A DNA stretch of 64,000 nt from contig NZ_DGLI01000014.1 of the NCBI RefSeq assembly GCF_002387895.1, positions 66,124 to 130,123 on the forward strand. Reading direction: 5' to 3'. Shown here in pieces: positions 59,666 to 64,000 of the stretch; within the stretch, counting starts at the first letter, position 1; each line of letters opens with the position of its first letter. The notes beneath the pieces are model-generated. The model was not told the origin of the DNA. It made no database searches and worked only from the letters and a program-made list of their open reading frames with translations. Source of the DNA: Clostridium sp. UBA4548. Lineage in GTDB: Bacteria > Bacillota > Clostridia > Clostridiales > Clostridiaceae. The position numbers and the translations under genes are program-made.

Positions 59666-60490
59666 ATGGGAAAAGGTAATGATAAGTTTAGTAGAAATGA
59701 AAGGGTAGTTGGAATTACTAAAATTTTGACTGAAAATCCTAATACAGTGATAAATTTAAGCACTTTTACAGAACTATTTAATGCAGCTAAGTCTACTGTT
59801 AGTGAAGATATAGTTATTGTAAGAGAAATATTAGAAGAGCTATCAATGGGAAAGGTTGAAACCGTTGCAGGTGCTGCAGGTGGAGTTAAGTTTATAAATA
59901 ATATATCAAATAGTGAGAAAGATAGGTTTTTACAGGAACTTTGTAAAGCACTAAGAGAAAGTTCTAGAGTAATCCCAGGAAACTTTTTATATATTACTGA
60001 TATTGCTTATAATCCAGCTCTAATACACAATGCAGCAGTAGCGCTAGCATCCAGGTTTTCACATCTAGAGGTGGATTATGTTGTAACTATAGAAACCAAA
60101 GGTATTCCACTTGCTTATGAGGTAGCAAAGCAACTAGGGATTCAGCTGGTTACAGTAAGACATGATACCAAGTTCACAGAAGGAACCACAGTGAGCATTA
60201 ATTATGTATCAGGTTCAAGCAATCGACTTCAAACCATGTCTCTTTCAAGAAAATCAATGAATAAAAATAGCAAATGTATTTTCATTGACGATTTTATGAG
60301 AGCAGGAGGAACTGCTAAGGGCATAAGGGAGCTGCTTAATGAATTCGACAGCGAACTTTTAGGTTGTGGCTTCTTAATTGACAACATAGAGATGAAAGAT
60401 AAGCTTGTAAAAGATTATGTTTCCTTAGTGGAGTTTTCAGGCATAGATGAAGAAGGAGTAGCTATAGTTAGCCCTTCTAAAAACATGTAA
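59666..60490 (+). CDS. purR: Purine operon repressor
   Basis: 274 residues. The N-terminal winged-helix DNA-binding domain covers about 1-75 (RNERVVGITKILTENPNTVINLSTFTELFNAAKSTVSEDI). The C-terminal part is a phosphoribosyltransferase-like PRPP-binding domain with the motif CIFIDDFMRAGGTAKGI near residue 207. In Firmicutes PurR represses purine synthesis genes and is released by PRPP; the prs gene in this same locus makes PRPP. The order purR-spoVG-glmU-prs is the conserved Firmicute block. GGAAAGG lies about 12 nt before the ATG. Confidence 0.95.
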   Translation: MGKGNDKFSRNERVVGITKILTENPNTVINLSTFTELFNAAKSTVSEDIVIVREILEELSMGKVETVAGAAGGVKFINNISNSEKDRFLQELCKALRESSRVIPGNFLYITDIAYNPALIHNAAVALASRFSHLEVDYVVTIETKGIPLAYEVAKQLGIQLVTVRHDTKFTEGTTVSINYVSGSSNRLQTMSLSRKSMNKNSKCIFIDDFMRAGGTAKGIRELLNEFDSELLGCGFLIDNIEMKDKLVKDYVSLVEFSGIDEEGVAIVSPSKNM

Positions 60491-60732
60491 TTCTTCATGT
60501 TATATAAGCTTCCAGGTTATATTTTTAATATTGTATATAAAAATCTTTGAAAAATCCTAAATGAATTCACATAAAAGTGAAATTCTCAAATTTGCTTTAT
60601 ATGAGGGGAAAATATATACATTATACAAAAGAGGGAACTGATGCAAAGTAGTATTAGTAATTATTTTCCATAAATGTCGATAAATTTATGTGTTAAATTG
60701 ACTTAAAATATTAAATTTTTCAGAATATTAGA

Positions 60733-60757
60733 AGGATTTTCGATGGAAATGGAGAAT
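60733..60757 (+). promoter_or_regulatory. Sigma-H-type promoter of spoVG
   Basis: AGGATTT (60733-60739) and, 14 nt later, GAAT (60754-60757) fit the sigma-H pattern RnAGGAwWW-N11-12-RnnGAAT. In Bacillus subtilis spoVG is a classic sigma-H target, so this is expected. It lies 33 nt upstream of the ATG. Confidence 0.75.
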
Positions 60758-60790
60758 AACTAATTCAACAACATCTTGGAGGTGGATTAC

Positions 60791-61078
60791 ATGCAAATTA
60801 CTGATGTGAGAATAAGAAAGATAGCTAGTGAAGGAAAAATGAAAGCTATCGTATCTATAACTTTAGATAATGAATTCGTTGTTCATGATATAAAAGTTAT
60901 AGAAGGACAAAACGGAAACTTTATCGCTATGCCAAGTAGAAAAACTCCAGATGGAGAATTTAAGGACATAGCACATCCAATCAATACAGAAACTAGAGAA
61001 AAAATACAAAAGGCAATTCTTGATGAATACGAAAAAGTTAAAAATGAAGAGCCTTTAGTAGATGAAATAAGTAACTAA
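60791..61078 (+). CDS. spoVG: Septation/sporulation regulator SpoVG
   Basis: 95 residues, the usual SpoVG length. It is almost all the conserved core: MQITDVRIRKI, GKMKAIVSITLDNEFVVHDIKVIEGQNGNFIAMPSRKT and GEFKDIAHPINTETREKIQ. SpoVG binds DNA/RNA and affects asymmetric septation and many post-exponential genes. The ATG at 60791 has GGAGGTGG upstream; a TTG at 60776 is part of that region. It has its own sigma-H-type promoter and terminator. Confidence 0.97.
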   Translation: MQITDVRIRKIASEGKMKAIVSITLDNEFVVHDIKVIEGQNGNFIAMPSRKTPDGEFKDIAHPINTETREKIQKAILDEYEKVKNEEPLVDEISN

Positions 61079-61079
61079 G

Positions 61080-61107
61080 AAAAAAGGAGTAATTATCTCC
61101 TTTTTTT
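61080..61107 (+). terminator. Terminator of spoVG
   Basis: AAAAAAGGAG pairs with CTCCTTTTTT around a 7-nt loop, giving a strong T-tract on the plus strand. Confidence 0.9.
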
Positions 61108-61362
61108 ATTTTGAAATAAATACCCTTATTGTAAGTTACTGTTACCATAAGTTTTAGTTGTTAATAATAAAAATTCATAATAATTAAAGTTATAAGCAAT
61201 TAAGCTTGACTACAATTCCTATGGTTAATAAGGATATTTCCAACAATGAAGTTCTCACAGCTTCAATTTTACACAATAAGCATTCCACAAAAATGTAATA
61301 TAATACGAACATAATAAAAATATGTGAATGTTAATTGAATTTTCTAATAAAGCCTTCGGTTA

Positions 61363-61391
61363 TTGAAAAAGTTTGTCACATAAAATATAAT
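61363..61391 (+). promoter_or_regulatory. Promoter for glmU-prs
   Basis: TTGAAA (61363-61368), exactly 17 nt, TATAAT (61386-61391). It lies about 200 nt upstream of glmU in the 514-nt gap after spoVG. Confidence 0.7.
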
Positions 61392-61408
61392 AAAGAGGAA
61401 TGTTATAT

Positions 61409-61456
61409 ATGGGGATCACTAATGATTTTTCTACAAGAGTATATATTATTCGTTAA
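61409..61456 (+). CDS. Possible 15-aa leader ORF upstream of glmU
   Basis: ATG at 61409, with GAGG 10 nt upstream, opens a 15-codon frame (MGITNDFSTRVYIIR) shortly after the -10 box. Its position suits a leader peptide, but no terminator hairpin follows, so this is weak. Confidence 0.25.
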   Translation: MGITNDFSTRVYIIR

Positions 61457-61592
61457 ATGGTGAATAAGGTTACTTTATTCGGTAATTTTAGAAGGAGTGG
61501 AAACTCTTAATAAATATTCATTCATATAGAGGTTATGCTTTGAAGAAGATGCGGGAATAGCCTTGAAAAATGTTATTAAAGAGGTGTTGAGA

Positions 61593-62963
61593 GTGTATAA
61601 ATGTGCTATTATTTTAGCTGCTGGTGAAGGGAAGAGAATGAATTCTGATACACCAAAGGTACTACATCAAGTGTGTGGCAAGGAAATGATAAACCATGTA
61701 ATAGATAACATAAGAAGTTGCAATATAGAAGATGTAAATGTAGTTATTGGAAAAGGTGCTGAAAAAGTTAGAAAGGGTACCGAAAGCAGAAATATTTACT
61801 ACTCAGTTCAAGAGGAGCAATTAGGTACTGGTCATGCAGTAATGTGTGCAGAGGAATTCCTAAAAGGTAAAACTGGATCAGTTGCAATTTTTGTAGGAGA
61901 TGGTCCTCTTATTACAGAAGGCACTGTTAATAACTTAGTTAATTATCATGAAAAAGGAAACTATAATGCAACAATCCTAACTTCAATAATGGCGGAACCA
62001 GCAAAATACGGTAGAATTATAAGAAATTCTAAAGGTGAAGTAGAAAAAATAGTAGAGTTTAAAGATTGTACTCCAGCAGAAATCGAGGTTAAGGAAATTA
62101 ACTCAGGAATGTATTGCTTTGATATCGAAGATCTTTTAAATACCTTATCAAAACTTAATAACAATAATAATCAAGGGGAATACTATTTAACTGATGTAAT
62201 TGAAATTCTAAAAAAAGAAGGAAAAAAGGTTGGGGCTGTTGACGTAACTGTAGAGGAAATTACCGCAGTAAATTCCAAGGTAGAACTAGCAGCAGCTGAA
62301 ACTATCATGAGAGAAAGAATTAATAAGAAACATATGGAGAATGGAGCAATAATCATTGATCCAAAATCTACTTATATAGATTGGAATGTTAAGATTGGAA
62401 AAGATACTGTGATTTATCCAGGAAATATGCTTCAAGGAAATACAGTAATTAAAGATAATTGTATTCTGTACCCAAACAATAGAATTAGTAATTCTGTTAT
62501 TGAAAATAATGTTACAGTGCAAAATTCAGTAGTTCTAGACAGTAATGTTGGAGAAAATACTACGGTAGGTCCTTTTGCATATATAAGACCAGAGTCTCAT
62601 ATTGGTAAGAATGCAAGAATAGGTGACTTTGTAGAAATTAAAAAATCAACTATTGGTGATGGAACAAAGGTGTCTCACTTAACTTACATAGGAGATGCAG
62701 AAGTAGGATGTGGTTGTAACTTTGGTTGTGGAACAGTAATTGTAAATTATGATGGTAAAAGTAAGAATAAAACTGTTATAGAAGATAATGTATTTATTGG
62801 ATGTAACTCAAATCTTATCTCTCCTGTAGTTGTAGAAAAGGACACTTATATTGCAGCGGGGTCTACAATTACCCATAGAGTGCCAAAAGGTTCACTTGCA
62901 ATTGCTAGAGCAAAGCAAGTAAACAAAGAAAACTGGGTTTATGAAAAATACAACAAAAAATAA
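61593..62963 (+). CDS. glmU: Bifunctional GlcNAc-1-P uridyltransferase / GlcN-1-P acetyltransferase
   Basis: 456 residues, the normal length from the GTG at 61593, which gives the typical N-terminus MYKCAIILAAGEGKRM and has GAGGTG 6 nt upstream. A TTG at 61563 would add 10 residues. The uridyltransferase domain (about 1-228) has the G-x-G-T-R-M-like AAGEGKRM, then QEEQLGTGHAV and VGDGPLI. The left-handed beta-helix (about 250-450) has the hexapeptide repeats and GPFAYIRPESHIG...KKSTIG and AGSTITHRVPKG. It makes UDP-GlcNAc for peptidoglycan. Confidence 0.97.
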   Translation: MYKCAIILAAGEGKRMNSDTPKVLHQVCGKEMINHVIDNIRSCNIEDVNVVIGKGAEKVRKGTESRNIYYSVQEEQLGTGHAVMCAEEFLKGKTGSVAIFVGDGPLITEGTVNNLVNYHEKGNYNATILTSIMAEPAKYGRIIRNSKGEVEKIVEFKDCTPAEIEVKEINSGMYCFDIEDLLNTLSKLNNNNNQGEYYLTDVIEILKKEGKKVGAVDVTVEEITAVNSKVELAAAETIMRERINKKHMENGAIIIDPKSTYIDWNVKIGKDTVIYPGNMLQGNTVIKDNCILYPNNRISNSVIENNVTVQNSVVLDSNVGENTTVGPFAYIRPESHIGKNARIGDFVEIKKSTIGDGTKVSHLTYIGDAEVGCGCNFGCGTVIVNYDGKSKNKTVIEDNVFIGCNSNLISPVVVEKDTYIAAGSTITHRVPKGSLAIARAKQVNKENWVYEKYNKK

Positions 62964-63003
62964 ATAATAACACAAATAAAACAAAATAGGAGGACTATAC
63001 ATA

Positions 63004-63960
63004 ATGATAACTCATGGAAAAAACATTAAAATCTTCACAGGTAATTCTTATCCAAAGCTAGCTCAAGACATCGCAGATAGACTAGGACTTAAAATTGGTG
63101 AGTCTCAAGTAGGGACTTTTAGCGATGGAGAAATATCTGTAAACATTGCAGAAACTGTTAGAGGACTTGATGTGTTTGTAATTCAACCAACAAGTGCACC
63201 AGTTAATGATAACTTAATGGAGTTATTAATAATGATTGATGCCTTTAAGAGAGCATCAGTAGGAAGAGTTACAGCCGTTATGCCTTATTACGGATATGCA
63301 AGACAAGACAGAAAAGCTAAGGCAAGAGATCCAATTACAGCAAAACTAGTTGCAGATTTAATTACTGCTGCAGGAGCTGATAGAGTTTTAACTATGGACT
63401 TACACGCAGCTCAAATCCAAGGCTACTTCAATATTCCGGTAGATAACTTAATGGGAGCACCTATACTAAGTAACTACTTTGTTGAAAATGGCTTTGCAGA
63501 CCAAGAAGATGTAGTTGTTGTTTCTCCAGACCTTGGAAGTGTGTCAAGAGCTAGAAAATTTGCTGATAGATTAAATGCACCAATAGCAATTATAGATAAG
63601 AGAAGACCAAAGGCAAACGTGGCTGAAGTTATGAATGTTATAGGGGATATAAAAGGTAAAAGAGTTATCTTAATTGACGATATGATTGATACAGCAGGAA
63701 CTATTTGTAACGGAGCTAATGCTTTAGTAAAAATGGGAGCTAAAGAAGTTTATGCTTGCTGTACTCATGCAGTATTATCAGGTCCTGCTATTGAAAGAAT
63801 TCAGGATTCGGTTATTAAGCAATTAATAATGCTAGATACAATTCATCTGCCAGAAGAGAAAGCAATAGATAAGATTAAAATTTTATCTGTAGCGCCAATC
63901 TTTGCAGAAGCTATTAAGAGAATTTATGAAGATGTCTCTGTAAGTAAATTATTTGACTAA
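63004..63960 (+). CDS. prs: Ribose-phosphate pyrophosphokinase
   Basis: 318 residues, complete. It makes PRPP from ribose-5-phosphate and ATP. It has the early GNSYPKLAQDIADRLG and VGTFSDGEISVNI, the ATP-binding YYGYARQDRKAKARDPITAKLVADL near residue 95, LHAAQIQGYF near 130, and the PRPP-binding VILIDDMIDTAGTICN near 217. It is 41 nt downstream of glmU, with AGGAGG before the ATG, and probably co-transcribed. Its product is the ligand of PurR, encoded in the same block. Confidence 0.98.
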   Translation: MITHGKNIKIFTGNSYPKLAQDIADRLGLKIGESQVGTFSDGEISVNIAETVRGLDVFVIQPTSAPVNDNLMELLIMIDAFKRASVGRVTAVMPYYGYARQDRKAKARDPITAKLVADLITAAGADRVLTMDLHAAQIQGYFNIPVDNLMGAPILSNYFVENGFADQEDVVVVSPDLGSVSRARKFADRLNAPIAIIDKRRPKANVAEVMNVIGDIKGKRVILIDDMIDTAGTICNGANALVKMGAKEVYACCTHAVLSGPAIERIQDSVIKQLIMLDTIHLPEEKAIDKIKILSVAPIFAEAIKRIYEDVSVSKLFD

Positions 63961-64000
63961 GAATAATTGACAGAATATAATTTATAAAAAACATGCGTTA

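Noticed and set aside
61306..61360. Possible PurR boxes upstream of glmU (CGAAC at 61306 and TTCGG at 61355)
   Set aside because: Both depart from the CCGAAC core and their spacing (about 45 nt) does not match the ~16-nt spacing of Bacillus PurR sites.
1..64000. CRISPR arrays, insertion sequences, prophage or integrative element
   Set aside because: No regularly spaced direct repeats, transposase, integrase or phage structural gene was recognised.

Overview
The window looks like chromosomal DNA of an anaerobic, spore-forming Firmicute, most likely Clostridium sensu lato. The base composition is very A+T-rich and ribosome binding sites are strong (AGGAGG type) with frequent TTG and GTG starts. 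The right end carries the conserved block purR-spoVG-glmU-prs. A [FeFe]-hydrogenase, a clostripain-like protease and a selenium-type yedE/yedF cluster fit the same picture. I see no rRNA, transposase, integrase, phage gene or CRISPR array. There is one tRNA, Pro (UGG), with an encoded CCA and a consensus promoter.

Layout. 1-11 kb: partial SH3-like protein, HAD phosphatase, six-TM chemotaxis receptor, [FeFe]-hydrogenase, small membrane and secreted proteins, tRNA-Pro, PhzF and murC. 11-23.5 kb: small sigma factor, a possible structured RNA, small ORFs, metallophosphoesterase, orphan PAS histidine kinase, then a mostly minus-strand group of candidate surface or spore proteins (clostripain-like protease, cysteine-rich protein, L-type lectin), and a Crp/Fnr regulator divergent from a paired YdcZ-type transporter. 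23.5-34 kb: four-helix protein, MFS exporter, GntR/ABC operon, PPOX protein, selenium cluster (class V aminotransferase divergent from yedE-yedF-DUF3343) and small signalling proteins. 34-49.6 kb: degenerate S41-like protein, two exported proteins, kdpFABC with a divergent kinase/response regulator pair and a short stand-alone KdpD, EamA transporter, a small protein under a LexA-box-like promoter, and a diguanylate cyclase. 50-64 kb: methyltransferase, MFS exporter behind a leader peptide and two terminators, oppABCDF, then purR, spoVG, glmU and prs.

The genes form several regulatory units. kdpFABC imports K+, but its usual KdpD/KdpE pair is replaced by a short KdpD (ATPase plus USP domains only), a separate membrane kinase and a response regulator with no DNA-binding domain. 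Just upstream of the short kdpD lies a decayed kdpB fragment that I read by aligning its translation with the intact kdpB. The MFS gene at 52 kb has the anatomy of a translation-sensing attenuator: promoter, 26-codon ORF and two intrinsic terminators. A 14-bp LexA-like palindrome sits in the spacer of a near-consensus promoter at 48.1 kb. spoVG has a good sigma-H type promoter.

murC and purR are, as I recall, direct neighbours in several clostridia. Here they lie about 48.7 kb apart, so most of the window may be an accessory insertion or rearranged segment. All functions are read from sequence motifs by eye; no database search was run. Starts were moved where a Shine-Dalgarno sequence clearly favoured an internal codon.
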